Below are positions 12,301 through 26,700 of a stretch of 64,000 bases of DNA, piece after piece. The stretch comes from Strix aluco (taxonomy: Eukaryota; Chordata; Aves; Strigiformes; Strigidae), in NCBI RefSeq assembly GCF_031877795.1, contig NC_133955.1, forward strand, positions 3,534,001-3,598,000, read 5' to 3'. Every line of letters starts with the position of its first letter. Positions within the stretch are counted from its first letter, which is position 1. The position numbers and the translations under genes are program-made. Under the pieces are notes generated by a model, which saw only the letters and a program-made list of their open reading frames with translations, was not told where the DNA came from and did no database searches.

Positions 12301-15300
12301 TCATTGCAGGAGGATTTTGGAGGAAAAATGGACAACCAAGGCAATAGCTTTCAGAGGAAGGTCTTATCTGGAGTGTCCGATCAATAGGGAGAAGAACTGT
12401 ACGAGACTTCTTGTCTCTCTCAAGGCCACTGAAAATCATCCCATCCTTCCCAATGCTTTTATGAAATAAGCAGTAAAGTCACTAAAATGGAGTGGCTTTG
12501 CTCCAGGGTGGAAATATCACCAGGACATGCTGAGAAGGACGTTCTTCACTCCCAAGACACTTGGGTTCAGCCTGATCTCCTTGTGAATGCCTCGTCAGGT
12601 CCCTTGCAGTGTATTTTGCTCCTCTGTTGGGCATGGAAATCCGTGTAGACGGATCTGGTGGAGAGGACACATCTGCTTGGCTTGGGAATGTGTAGCCATG
12701 AGGCAGTTCCCATGGGCATAGCCAATATGAAGAGAGCAAGAAATAGAGGATACCCTTAGAAATAATACCTTGTAGCTCCTACTTAGGAGTCTGCATGGAA
12801 ACACATGCAAAATATTCACCTCCAGGCAGAGTCTGGGGTCTCCCATGGGACCCAAAGCAATGAGTCTCCCCGTTCCCATGGGACTTGTGCACCTACATCC
12901 TCACAATCACCCTCCCTGCTGCAAAATTTCACCCTTAATGAAGCCAGGGAAGGAGGACCAAGATCTCTAGGTATTTTAAGGTCCATTAACTGGCAATATA
13001 AGGCCTGAGCCTTATCAGGCACAAAATTGGAGTAAATCCAGGGACATGTGCAGGGTCAGGGCACCAGAGTGGTGGCAGAGGAATGCTGGGCCTCTGGCAG
13101 CACTAGAAACCAAAGGCACTCTGAGCTGTGCAGTTGGGGCTGAGCCAGTTCAGTAGCACAGAAAATACAGCGATGCGCTGCCACAAAGCCCTGTTGACCC
13201 TTGCATTGCCATGGGACCTTGGTGCTCCTTTGGCTTCCTCTTGCAGCACCAGAAACCACTGCTATGAGCAGTGATGACTTGAGGATATGAGAGGATGACT
13301 CGTACTTGGTGTGGGGAAAGACAGCACCTACGGGAACCTGGAGCCCCGTTGACTCAGCTTCTCATCTCTCACACATATGGAGGCATCCGCAGGAGAACTT
13401 CATGGGGTCTTGCTGTCAAGAGTACCATTATTGTCAGCAGAGTGAAAGAGGACCCCCTCCACGTGAATCATCTGGCTTAATTTAGATATCTGTCTTCAGG
13501 CCAGAAGAGCTCAGATGGACCATAGATGCTCACTGTTGGTGCAAGGGATGCCGCTCAGCAGAGCCACATGAGGAGCCTACAGTCCTCTACTGCCCCCAAA
13601 ACCCCTTCACCATGCCATCGCCAGGGCTCGTGGCACCCGCGGCATTGTGCTGGCTGGCCATCCAACCCGTCTTCACTTGGCAAGAGCTTGCCTCGGGAAA
13701 CCATCCGGCCAAGGCGTGAGTGGGCATCGTGCCACTGCAGCAGACGGCGGGAGCACAGACAGCCGGGAAAGCACATCCCCAGCACGCCAAAGGCACGCGG
13801 CCCAGAAAAGAGCATCCAGAGGGGTCTTCTCTCTTCTCTGTAGGCATGAAAGGCACCAGCTGAGAGCATGGGGGACAGGTCCTTATGGCTTCACTGTGAA
13901 AATATGGATCCAGGCTTGGAACTGGTGATGGGAAGCAGTTAGAGTCATGCCAACCCCACATCTCAGCACTGCTCTGCTTGGGCACTTATCAAAGTCATCC
14001 CATCCCACACAGCTCCGAACTGTTAGGTCTTAGTAAGGGTCTTTCAGGCATCGGTGCCCTGGAAATCTGAGTGGCATCCCTTGTACCAACAGTGGGCAAA
14101 TACAGTCCATCTGAGCTTGTTTCCCTGGCTCCTTTCCCCATGAATGCAGAAAAATGGATTCGTTTAAGGCATGCCTCTTCTGGCCCCGAGGCAAATGGTT
14201 AAATTAAGCTGGATGAATCATGCAGAGGAGTTTCTCTCTGCATGACCCTAGTGGGGCTCCCACCACTAAGACCAAGTGGAGAGGTCCTCCTGGGGATGCC
14301 TTCATAGGCATGAGACATCCCCAGGGGACCAGCCTGATGGGGAGCCTGGCTCTAGGGCTCTTTGCTCCCAAAGAGCACTGCCACCGTGATAAATCTTCAG
14401 TTCCTGGCCACAGGGTCAGGCCCTGGGGTTGGCACAGGGCGAGAGGGAGGTGGGGAGCAGGACGAGGACAGGGATCGATAGGACAGTCATCTTCCTGCAC
14501 ATCAGCAGCCTCTCAGAATATATTTAATACACTAAAACCATTCCCCCAATTTTCTATTTATAGCAAATGAATGTCTAATCCTTGAGCTGCGATGTTGCAG
14601 CTTTGTGCTGAGCCGGCGGTTCTGCTGATGCTGGTGGGGAGGGAGAGAACGAGCTCGCGGGAGCCGCAGAGCGCAGCAGAGCTGAATCGAGCTGCCCCCG
14701 AGCCATGCCAGGGAGAAGCCACCTGAGCAAACCCTCTCCCTCCAGCAGAGCATCCCAGTGCCATCCCACCAATCCTGCACAGCACCAAAGCAATGCCTGC
14801 ACTGTGGTCAAAGGTGCCTTTGCTTCTCTTTCTGGAGCTGTCAGGGGCTGTTTTCTTCCAGTGACGACTCCCACCATGGTCAAGGTGCCACCATCCCATG
14901 TGGGAACTGCTTGAGCTAAACCCATGAGATATTTTCCCCTACAGCATCATCACTAAAGCTGAAGTGGACACGGAGGGGAAGGGATCTGAAACCAGTGCTC
15001 ACTGGGATTTAAGGGATGTATTTGCCTGTCCATGCATAAAGAAATGTGTCCACACACACGTCCCATGGCCATGGACTGGTCTGGGTGCGTACACACTTGG
15101 GTACACACCTATCAACCAATGCAGAGGAGATTTTCCAATGCTAAAGGAACCAGAGAGTAAAGGGAACCAAACCCCTGAGTCCCACTTGTGGCAGGGAGCT
15201 ACATGCAGTGGAGAGCCCCTGGGCTGAGGCCGAGCTCGCTGCAAACCCCCGCAGACAGCCAGCAGCACCCATGTGCCACCTGACATCAAAACTGGGCTCC

Positions 15301-18300
15301 TTCCAATGGGGGCTGAATGTCAGCAGCACCCAGGAGCGTTTGTGTGCGTTCAGAGTGCACCCAGAGACCCCAAAACTGAAGCACAGGCACAGCCTTTGAG
15401 CTGGGCTTTTGCTGTTTTCAAAGCAGTATTTTCCCCAAGCCGGTACATGAGGCCAGCTCACCTTCAGCCGCTCCTCCCTGCCCACAGATGCTGCAGGCAA
15501 CGTGAAGGCAAGGACGGACCTTCCCCGAGGAGGCTGCTCTGCCCGATGCTGCAAGGATGGAGCTACTGCTGCTTCAGGGACGGTCCCAGGTTGCCTGGAG
15601 CCTGAGCTCGCACCCACATCCGCAGGGCTGTGGTGGAGGGCAGCTAATGTTACCTGCCTGGCCCCCAGCCAGAGCGGGGAGGAAGACCAGAGGAGAATTT
15701 GTACCGCAGAGCCGTGCCAGGGAGCTCTTGCAATGCCCTTTCTCGCCGTCCTTGCACAGTCTGTGCAGAGTAAACCCCTCTGGGGTGGCAGACCAAAGCC
15801 ATGGGGGTATCCCTCTCCATGGACCTCGCATCCCTTCCCACCGTGGGAACGCTGCTGCTCACGTAAAAGAGCAAATGTCCAAAAATACTGGGATTTTAGC
15901 ATCGGTCTGCTGCAGGTGGAATGGGAATGTTGGGGGGGTTGTAAGGGATGGGGTTATTCATGGAGAGGGGTGTCCCCCCGGCTCTGCATTGGTTTGTCAG
16001 GACCACATCCCTGGGCTGTGCAACACAGGGAGACTTCTAGAAGCTGAATAATAAATAAAATGCTTTTAGGGTGGCTGGGAGCTGAGCAGAGGAGGCCCTT
16101 GCCCTGCAACCAGCATAACTGCAGTAAGAGCTTCTGCATAAGACCATCGCCTGTGCTCCTCCGCTGAAATCGCTGCAGACAGTTGAGACATCTGAATCTT
16201 TTCTTTCCTAAAGCACTTTAGAGCTACTAATGAAAAGCACGGTGTAAGAGCCATGTAACATCATCATCAGAAGAATAATAGTTACTACCAATGCCTGCTT
16301 CTTGCCAGCCTTATTGGATGCCACAACCTTTTTTTTTTTTTGTGTCTGTCTTCATGAAATTATGCCCTGCTATACCAAATGCTCCGCTGTTTTTTTTCAT
16401 CCTTAAGAGTTTCAGGGCATTACAGTAACCCAAAACCTTTAAAAACATTTGTGAGTAAAGTGCTTTGGGCTGCCTGGCTAGGAGATGTTATACAAGTGCA
16501 GAGCATTCTTCTTTTTTGATGGAGGTCCTTCAGGGTTAAATTCTCCTTCTGCCTTTTAAAGAGTGGAAATAACCAGCATGTGAATGCTCAAGAGCATGGA
16601 TTGGACTAGTCTGGGAGGGGAAGAAGTTGCAACCATCTGGACCCCCTGTGCAGTCGTTGGAGGGAGGCCAACAGCCAAGGGGAGCCTCATCCCTGCATCC
16701 CTCAGAGGTGCCAGTCTCTCTGTTGAGTGTGTTGAGCCCCAGGACACCCCAGCAGACCAGACTGCTTGGGTTTAGACAGATGAAGCTGGAGAAACAGCTT
16801 CCATCCCTGCTCCTTTCCCCTGGGCCTGCCCAGCCCTCCCACAGGGATAAAACATGAGGTTTGGAGCAAAGCCCTTCCACTGTGCAGTACTGGCAGGGAG
16901 AGCAGCCGCAGCAAAATGGGAAGGCAAGTGCCATGGTCTATCTTCCCTCTGCCCTTTCTACCTGGTTTTAGGCTCCCCAGGACCCATCTCAAAGATCTCA
17001 CCCAACATCAGGGACATGGGACCAGTCTTCTTCAACTTCTACAGCAGCTAGAGTAGGGTCATGTCCTTTCCAGATGGGATCCAGCTGCCTGTAGACATCT
17101 CTTTGGGGATGAGAAGACTTGCACCTAGAACCACCTACCCAGAGACCAGCAAACACCTTCGTTTGCTCAGACACGAGTCACCCAAGCCGTTCCCCACAGC
17201 ATCCCCAGGGATTGGTGGGACCTCACCATGGCAATGTCATCTCCGAGGTCCTCCCCAGGGATGACTTGGGAGTTTAGTTGGTCCATCCAACTGATCCTTC
17301 CGTAAACTCGGACAATATGGGGCTGTATCTGCTGTTGCCTCCTTCTACAACTCAGAAATGTATTCTCCCCAGAGCCAAAGCTGGTAAGCTGCAAGATAAA
17401 AATGCTATTTCTGCGCAGGATTTCTGCAGCTGCATCCCAGCATTTGCAGCCACTTTTGAGTTATTAATCCTCAACTACGAAGAACTGTGTTCCTTCGGCA
17501 GAGATTTGCCTTTAATTAGCCAAGGATAAAAGGACTGTGGAAGACAACCCCGCGCTTAAGCGGAAAAGGCTACGCTCTCAAACAATGTGCTGGTGGCATT
17601 TTTTTTGTAAGGCAGGGAGCAGGTGCCTGGCAGAATAGATTTGTTCTGCTTCTCTTGCTGGCCCCCCACCTTTACCTCTCTGGGTAAAAAACATGTCCTT
17701 GGGGCCTGTTCCTGCCTGGTGGCTGCGGAGCGGAGAGGTGATCGCGGGAGGGAGGTTGCGGTGGGTGTGAGGGCAGCGGGTGGACTGTGCCCAGCTGATC
17801 TCTGTGCAGATGCGAAGAGCGGGATGGTCTTGGCATCTCCGGCTCCCCAAACCCCAGCACTGCTCTTGCCAGGAGCTGGTTTTGGCTGCATTAAAGCAGC
17901 AGCAAAACAAACTCCACAGGTTCTTGCCAGCCCTGTGATTTCTCTGCTAACCCTGATGCTGCAGTGCCTGATCCCTTTGGGTCCCTCTGAACTCAGCAAG
18001 TCACCCTTCAAACCAGTAACCTCCCCAGGATTTGTCTGTGGAGCACCATGCAATTCTGGCTTGGATCAATGCTCCCATCTGTGCCCACCCAGGGCAGTGA
18101 GCAAGCTTTGCCCCAATGACAGCAAGCCACAGAGAGCAGGAGGGGGTTAAACCTTCTGCTGAGCCTTTGGGAAATCTCCCAGACACCCTGGACCCAGATC
18201 CTCCCACCATTTTTAAGGATAAAAAGCTGAGGCAGTCTCACCATGGCTCTTTCTGCATCTCCCCAGCACAGAGAGGCACAGGGCAAGGTGATGTCCAAGC

Positions 18301-20607
18301 AGGACCTCAGCATGCCGGACCCAGAAAGGCAGCTGGGTGGTTACCTTCCTCGTGAATTCAGGGTAACATTGGAGCAAGGGGCATAAATATTGTGGTAGCT
18401 CTAAGTATTTGGGTAGAGCTGGCTTTAGTCCTTGGATCACACCTCGTTATTTTGTCTGCCCTAATGATTTGTAGATCCAGGGCCTCACCAGACTCAATTC
18501 CGCATCTGTAAAAGCATACATTTGTTTCTTTAACACACCCAGATACTTCTCTCATTTGCCTAAAGCTCCCCTTCTCCTGCCCTGTGCACTGTGCTGACAT
18601 GCAGATGAGAGCACTGCTCCCAGGAATAGTTTTTCAACACCCAGCACAAATGCAAAGGAGGGAGGAAGAAGGAGTAAGAGAAAGTGGGAAGGAGAAAGAG
18701 GGACCTGGCCTGATTTCCAGAGCTGCAGGATAAATGTGCATCTCAGCGTGAGCTGTGCAAGTGCCGAACCTTTGCCTAGAGGTTACCTAAAGATAGGCTG
18801 TGGGGGCCCCACTTCACACCCCCACCCTTGCAAATTCTTTCCACCTAGATGTTTGGTTGAGGCTACTCTGAATCAACAGCACCACAGCAGCGATGGTTTG
18901 ACTCTGCATCAGCTCCAGCTTCAGCCCCATCACCCCGGGCATCCGCAGAGCATCACCCGGAGAGCGGCAGCATCCTGAGTGTGGGATCATTTTCCCTTCC
19001 CCACTCTCAGCATCTTACTTAATGGCCTCTTCGCAGCTCCGGTAGGGGAGGTGCTTTCAGGATCCAAGTGCCCACTTTGCCAAATGGCAGTGGACTCGCT
19101 AACAGGCAACCAGGAGGGCTAAAAATTCCCACTTGTCCCTGGGGCACACACGATGGGCTATAATGGGGTTTGAGCATCCTGATCTTTCCAGGACAAGTAG
19201 CAGAGGTAGTGCTTTCTTGGCACTTGAATCTTTTCCTTCCTCAGTGTAAATGAGTAGGATTTTGAAGGCCGGAGCCCCTCAGGAGGGAGAGGAGCTTTTG
19301 CAAGGGCGTGCAGCATAGTCCTCCCCATGACGAAAAGCATCACTGGTGATGCTAAGCCAGGAGCCCGTAACATTTGACTGCAGAGATAAACCAGGTATGG
19401 AAAATGTGGTTTTATATAGACGACTGAGGAATAATTCCAGCAGAGTTAAGGGTTTATATCACGAGGGTGATACGTACTTTGTACCTGGGGATAGAAGAAA
19501 GCTGGGGATGAAGCATAGAGCTTACCTGAAAAATGAATACCCACACGCACGTGGGTGAGAGCAAGATAGGAGCATAAAGAACAAATATTAAAAGGGACAC
19601 TTCACTTTTTAACAGCCCACTCAGCCTTGTGATCTGTCCGTTTCTTACAGCTGGCACTATCCTGTCATGGTGGACCAATGCTCCATATTCTCAGCAAGAC
19701 CCACAAGCCAGAAGCTGAAGGTACATCCTGCTTCGGGAGTTCTCTTTAATTTATGAGCTCCGGAGCGGATCCGCGAGGGGTTTCATGGGGTTTCGCCTGG
19801 CAGAGAGGCAACACTCAGCAAAGAAAGTGGAGGAAAGTAGGTCATTTAGCACAGGCGTAACCAGCCAGGCTGCGCTCAGCGGGGATCAGCCACTCGCCGC
19901 AGTCGGGATCACAGGCTGGGAGCTGCCGATCGCGGGGCCAAAGGGCTGCCCAAGCACGGGGAGGGCTCCGTGGTGGATGGTGTAATTCTTCTATCCATCT
20001 CCTCATCTCTTTGAACAGTGTAAAAGCACAAGCAGCTCAGCTGGCAGGAGGATTCAACACCCCTGATGGCATCTCCCGCATCCTCCAAGCACGGCCAGGA
20101 TGGTGCAGCACGCTGATAGACTGGCAATTTAAAATAATTACTGTATCTGCCTTGCAGCCTCCTCCTGCCATCTCTTTGAAGAGCCTGTGCAGAGCAGACT
20201 ATTCTGCAAACTCCTTGTACCACTTTGTGTCGAGATATTTAGGAACCCACAAGCTAACGGGACACAGATAAGGGAAGGGTTTAGCATCTGCCAAAGCCGG
20301 CTGGAGCTTCTTCTGAGCCTGGAAATGGGGCTGAGGAACACAAATTGGCCCAGTTTGGGGATTGCTTCCACTCAGCATTATAGCAAATACTGTGACATTT
20401 AGCTCAGGATGCATTGCTCATAAATACTTATGGTAATTTTTGTGCACTCACATGGTTTTCCATACTTAAATATTCAGAACTGGCTGCTCTTAAATACTTC
20501 CTCTCCTCCTAACAACATCCATCCACGGGTTGCATTTTCACTGTCCCAATATTGAGCCAAGCTTTGCAATTTGCTGGGTCCTTGGAGACAGCTTAGCAAG
20601 CTGTGTT
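6394..20607. other. Long intergenic stretch, no gene recognised
   Basis: I find no conserved exon, RNA gene or intact mobile element in these 14 kb. Long open frames exist (up to 253 codons at 15141-15902 minus), but overlapping frames of similar length occur on both strands and none shows a family motif. Base composition is fairly even and GC-moderate. Minor low-complexity items are an ACA repeat at 10637-10658, purine-rich runs near 11375-11410 and 18652-18704, and a T run near 16330. A short 'ggggaaactgaggcacagag' at about 7117 resembles a MIR core but does not extend. Confidence 0.5.
10637..10658. repeat. (ACA)n trinucleotide microsatellite
   Basis: About seven perfect ACA/CAA units in non-coding DNA. 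No function is evident. Confidence 0.9.
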
Positions 20608-20736
20608 ACAGATGGGGAAACTGAGGCACAGAATGGGACATGACGTCCCCTGGGTCATGCAGTGGCCTTACTGGCACAGGTGACACTTGAACCTAAGGAC
20701 TCTGACTTTGAGCCCACACCAGGGGCTCCTCCACGA
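20608..20736 (+). mobile_element. Probable ancient MIR-like SINE fragment
   Basis: The block 'acagatggggaaactgaggc' followed by 'acagaatggg', then 'gggtcatgcagtgg', 'ttgaacctaaggactctgac' and 'gggctcct' follows the order of the MIR/CORE-type consensus: GAAACTGAGGC, then TCACACAG, then GAACCCAGG and CTGACTCC. Divergence is high, as expected for a copy predating the bird radiation. An alternative is the 3' end of an old CR1/L3-type LINE that carries similar sequence. I am judging by eye from the known consensus. Confidence 0.5.
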
Positions 20737-23700
20737 CCAATATGAGGGGATTTGGGGGTGGCTGTGCTAACACTTGGGTTAGAAGGTGGTGCCACTTCCC
20801 AGAGCCGAGCTGGCCCAACCTATGCCATGGGAGAAGGATTTCTTCTTATGTTTTATTCTCCGTGCTGAGAGCACAGAGTACGTGGGCTACCTCGGCTCTA
20901 CCCTGCAAGAAGGGAAGCTCAGAGCAGCGGTGTTGCCTGTGAAAACCACCGAGCAAGAGCTCAAACCTCAAAACACAAGTACCAAGTGCCCCCAATGCCC
21001 TTTGCTGCCCCAAGACACTCATAGGAGAGGAGAAGACAAAACAGCAGGAGAAAATAGTGTTACAGTTGATCCCTGGGGGTGGAACAAACAAACTGTTCCT
21101 CTGCAAGAAGATTCGAAGCCATCCTGGAGAGTTCTTCCCCGTTCCCTGCCAGAGGTCCTACTAGGAAACATCTCTGGGACATGAGGTTTGGAACCCCACG
21201 GAGGATGTGCTACTAGCACCGTCCCTGCCTCTTTGCTTCTCCCTCTTCCAAGAGAGATCGCCAGCTTAAAAAAATACCCATTGTGTGCCCATGAGATTTC
21301 CTGAGAGCAGGTTTATGCCCCAGCACCACCCGTTCCCTGTTACCTTCACAGGTGTGGCTGATATCCAAGTTGGTGGAGTGGAGAATGATGGGGAATGTGG
21401 GTTTGACCCCGTCTCCAGCCCCTTCCCCTCCACCTGCATTGCTGCTGGAACTTTTCTGGGGTAAATCCCACGGGGGATCCCGTACACACCACGCAGCGTG
21501 TCCATCCTTGCTGGTGCCCAACACCGAGACCCATCAGCTCCTCTCAGGAGGTTTCCCCCTCCAGCAGCCCCTGCAAACCAGCTGATGGTGGAGCACAAAC
21601 TGATTTTTCCACAGTTCAAGCTGTTTCTTTCTTTTCTCACAGAAGGTTTAGAAGTACAGAAAAAAAATACCCAGACGACCAAAAATATAGTTGCCTGTCT
21701 TTTTCTTCCCCACCCTCCACAGAACTGCTATCAAAATAACTCCTCAATAATATACATATTTATTTTCTCTTAATTAGTGCCGATATTTACAAAAATTGTG
21801 ATACTCTGAAGAATAAATTATATACACTCATGATAAACCAGACAGCAAATGCTCATTTGGAATATGTATGTACACAGATCTGTATACCTATATACAACGG
21901 TCAGCCTTATTGACTCGGGTGCCCCTCAGCCCGTAGATCCACCCGACCCCCAGGACACCCCCGCGTCGTCAATAAGAGCAGTAACGTCTATACACACTGT
22001 GCAATTCGGATACAGCTGGTGTCTAAATTTTTGTCTAGCAAACGCATGGTTAAATGACTTGAAATTCCCACGAGTCCTCCTTTAACAGTCTATAGGCCTC
22101 TCTCCATTCCTGGTCCCATTTCTCCCGTAACCATGGAAACAAAAGGTTCAGCTCCAGCATCCTTAGGATGAGTCCTTCTTGGATTTCCTCTTCCTATTGA
22201 TTCACTCAAATTAGGCACCGCACGCAGGGTTGATCCAATACCCATTTTTTCCCCTTGTGCTTCGGCGTATGACATTGGAGGACAAGAGCGCAGTCTCAAG
22301 CAATGAGGGAGCAAGTGCAAATGGATAATTACAGTCTTATAGGCAGCAGAAGAATTTAAAAAATAAAAATATCAAAAAAACCAAACCCCAAAAGACCAAC
22401 CCCAAGCTCAGGAGAGCCAGGCAGGGCTGGGGAGGGGATGTGGTCCCCATGAGGGTCCACGTGCGTGGATCTTGTGTGGTTACATGATGTCCAGCAGCTC
22501 CTACAAGCCAGACCGTTCCCCCCCTGAGGAAAAACATGGATAAAGAATTTCTCTCTCATCACATACAATTGGGCTGGGGGATCTTTTCCCCAGTGCTGTG
22601 CTTTCAGGGCTGATTTACACCACTGGAGGCTGGTCCCTCTCCCCCACGATGGGACGTGGCAGGACCGGAGCACCCATTTCTGAGAAGGGGGGATGAAATT
22701 TGGGCAGCCAAATACAGTAACATCATGGGGAGACCAAGGCCACGGGGAGACTGAGGTTCACATGGGGGCTGGGGGAGGGCATTGCTTTGGCCAGAGGCAG
22801 GACAGTGGCTGGTGCATGGGGGGGACCTTGTCCTTCCTTGGGGCTCCTGGTGGGGGACAGCAGCTGGTCCCCAACAGGAGGGACCGAGGGATGTGCTGGA
22901 TGCGGAGGAGGTCAAATGCTGCCAGGGGTATGAGGAGGGAGCCACAGTCTTTTTTTGTGCGCAGAATGAAATTGTTTGGGGTTGACTCCTTTCCTCAGCC
23001 CTCAGCCCCTTTAACACTACACTGACCAGCTCCCACTGACAGAAGAAACCCCCGGGACGCCCCCATGGATGTAGACCTTGAGATAAACCCACCCCAGCTC
23101 CAAAAGTGGGAGATGCTTCTCACCACCAGCTTAGAAGCCAACATGGTTCAAGGGACTTAAAATCCAGCCATTACAAAAAAAAAAAACACATGAAACCCCC
23201 CCACCCAGTGCAGCACAGGGCTTGCATCGCAAACAAATCCCTTCAACTTCTGCTTGGCTTTCCCTGCACAGTCACAGAAATGGTCATGATGGGCCTAAAC
23301 CAGGGATTTGGGATCGAGAGCAGAGATGCTGCAAAGCTGTCAGTTTGCAGAGGGATGCGTGGAGCCAAAGGCCACCAGCCCCTCGGGATGCTCCCACTTC
23401 CAAGGCCAGATCCAGATCTCCTTCTTCACTTGGGCCCGTCCCTAACTGTACTGCAAGCTCTGGAAAAACTACAAGACTTTGGCAGCAATTTCAAGGGCTG
23501 ACCCAGGAATTATCTGATAACAAAGCAAGACCCTTCCTGAAATACCTCCTCCTCCTCTGTCTTTTTCTCTCCTTCTGTGTATTTATGCACAAATATGCCC
23601 ATATTTATACACCCACGTGCTACACTCTCATAACGCCAATCTAGAGATCCTTTTGTTCATATAGCTCAGTATTCAAATCTGTAGGACTTCGACACAAAAC

Positions 23701-26700
23701 ATTGCTGCAGAGATTAGTTTTCCCAGTAAAACACATTGCCCCGTACAGATAGTTTTTTCCTAGCAGCCCTAATCACTTGGTGGTATCCAGCCAGTATATG
23801 AGCCTCACCCCATTGCCCTTAGCAGTGATTTTGGAAGGACTGATGGGTTGCTTGCAGGCTTGGGCATGTGGTTGGGTGTTAGAAGACAACCCGCACTGTA
23901 ATCACCACTTTCCATCTCTCCAAAACCATGGCGCAAAGGATAAAACTAAAATACAGCTGCTGTCTCCTCTGGGTGCCAACCCAGGAGCACCTCCGCAGAC
24001 CGGAGAGCTTCAGTCCCCCATCCCACCCCTGGAGAGAGGCAAACATCTCCGCAGGAGGAAGAGATGAACCAGACCACCTACGTTAGGTGACCTGATGGAA
24101 TCTAACATAGATGGTGGGATCCTCCCCTTCCTCAGTCCCTAATTTAGCATCCTCAATCTGAGCCACTTTGCAGCTCATTTTTGCACCCTTTCAGAGTCAA
24201 GGGGAGTTTTGGATGTTCAGCATCTCAGCAGAAACAGGCCCAGAGTCTCTCAAACTACATTCCTCAAGAAAAAAAAAAAAAAAAAGAGAATCACAGTCTC
24301 CTCCTGAAAAACTGGTTCAAGATCACATCAGTGAGTCAGAAGCAAAGCTAGAAATAGCACTAGAGCTCCGACCTGCAGGCACAAATCCCATTAAAAGCTA
24401 TAGGGGAACCATTTCTCTGTGCGGGGGAGAAACCTGGACCCTACTGCAGTATGCAGCCTGATGGATCGCTTCCAGCCACAGCCCCTACAGACATTTTTTG
24501 CCCTGAAACAAGCATCCAAGCACTTATCTGGGTGTTTTCCCTGTTTACCAAACATGGTGCCAAGGGCAGCCCAGAGACGCTCTCCCTCCACGGCTCATTT
24601 TCCCCAGGAACATCTGCCTGGGTGAATGCAAGGGGTGCAGGATCTGTCCTAAGGAAGGGACCGGCTGTGCTGGCCCCTGCCATGGGGACAGATGCCAGCT
24701 CATATTGGAGACAACAGGAGGAATGTGACCTCTTGCTCTCTGGCCCTGTTCATCCCTGCGATGCAGCTCTGAGGTTTCCCAAGGCAGCCAGGACCCCCCA
24801 GCTTGGTGAGTGGGTTTGGATGTGCCTGATCCTGCTCATGGATCCGCTCTCCCCTCCTGCCTGGCCTCAGAAAGCCCACAGGGACACTGTGCCAAAAACA
24901 ACACCTCTCCCCAAAAAACCATGATCTTCCTCCTTATTGAACCACAGTGGCATTCACGCTCCCAAGATGTACCCAGTACTTTGGCAAATGCTTCCCCCAA
25001 ATCATCTGAAGTCCACAGGCATTAAACAACCAGGCACTTTGCAAAGTCTCGTTGAGTGCCAGCATCATCCCAAAACACCCTGCAGCAGCCTCCCCTCGGC
25101 CTCGGTGCCTTCCCACACACCAGGGATGGGATTGCCCAGTGCTAGAGGCACCCATGGGTGGACCGGCAGAATCCCAGTGCATCAGGCAGCTTCCCCATGC
25201 AAGCTCACATCCCCATGGACCCACGACGAGCCAGATCGATGGAAGCTGGCCGGCCGCCCTGGGAATCACGCCCGAGTCGGTGGCTCACGCCAGCCCCATC
25301 CCATTCAATGGGATGAGCTTCAGAAGCAGAGATTTATTGCTTTCAGTTGCGTTGCTTCTTTTTGCGTGTGTTTAAGATGTTAATGGGCTTCAGGGGCTCC
25401 CGTTTCAGAGCTGCAGCAGCAGAGAGAGAGGAGAGGGCTCCTAATATAGCACGATGTAATTAAAGACAGGCTGGGGTCCCATGCTGCATGGTGCTGAGCA
25501 CCTTTAAGACCCAACGCATTGATGCTGCTGGTCCTCTGCACCAAGCAGAAGCCAGGACTCTCGTGCATTAACCATGGACACTTGGTATTAATTATAGCCA
25601 GGCCTGAATTAATCAATCAATAAAATAAAAATGAGGAGTGATTCCACCTGGCCAAGGGGAGTCGCATCAGCACGAGAGATGGATCTGGCCCTAAAGCAGC
25701 ATTTTGAACCATTGCTGTAGAATACGCTAGCACCGTTTATTTTATTGTTATTAGTATGGTTTTCCTCTCTGAGCTCAGGAAGGGTCTGACTGACCTCCCT
25801 CGCATGCTCTGCAACGGGGTTCCCTCCTTGTGCCCACACTTCACCACAGCAGTACAGCACTGACTGTGTCCCAGTTCAGCCCAAATTCACCCCAACTCAA
25901 CAGGCTGCTAAACCCCATCCCACACCCCAGGGAGGCTTTGCTTGACCACGACCTTGGAAGAGGTTTGCATCCCTCTCCCCTGATGTGGCAGAGGAACGGG
26001 GCGCCCATCCCCAGGGATTGTCAGCAATGAGGGGAAAACACAAGGGAATCCAGATGGAGATGGGGAAAGCAGATGAGATCCCCCTGGACTGACAGGTCCC
26101 ACCTATCCCCAAATAACACCGAGGATGAAGAAGAAGAAGAGACAGCCTCAGGGTCTCACCCCTCCTAAAAACCCTGGACGAAGGCAAAGCAAAGGCTCAG
26201 AGGCACCAGCTCGGATCCAGCCCGCCCTCAACATGTGCCCTCTCCATCATAAAGGAATAAACCACCAGCCCTGAGGCTCTACATGGTTGAAAAGAAGTTT
26301 TCCAGCCCAAAATGCACCCTGCCCTGGTGATCCCATGGGGACTGAGGGGCAGGTCATCCTGCTCCAGCCCATGTCCCACCATCCTGGTGCTCCCAAGCCA
26401 GGAAGCCCCCACTGCCCCAGGTGCTCATGTTTGCTGAGGATTCGGCCCTATAGTCGCTCTCTAAATATCTATATACACACACACGATAATTATATGGGAA
26501 ACGGCTGAAAATTGCTGAACAAACAAGTCAGGAGAGCCAGTACCTGCTATTCCACCTGCTCCTCGTGCCCTCTCTGATCCACGGTGGTTTCTGCTCATGA
26601 CACCAAGATTAATGACTAATTACTTGCCCCATAATGAGTGCAGGTGTTTAACTTTCAGCTCACCTTCCCTCGCTTGCGTTAGTCGGCTCTTGTGTCTGGA

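Noticed and set aside
15141-15902. 253-codon minus-strand open frame
   Set aside because: No motif or family resemblance; plus-strand frames of 181 and 164 codons overlap it, showing the region is simply stop-poor.
18878-18900. Possible RE1/REST site (acagcaccacagcagcg)
   Set aside because: Left half matches but the right half is one base out of register; below what I would call a site by eye.
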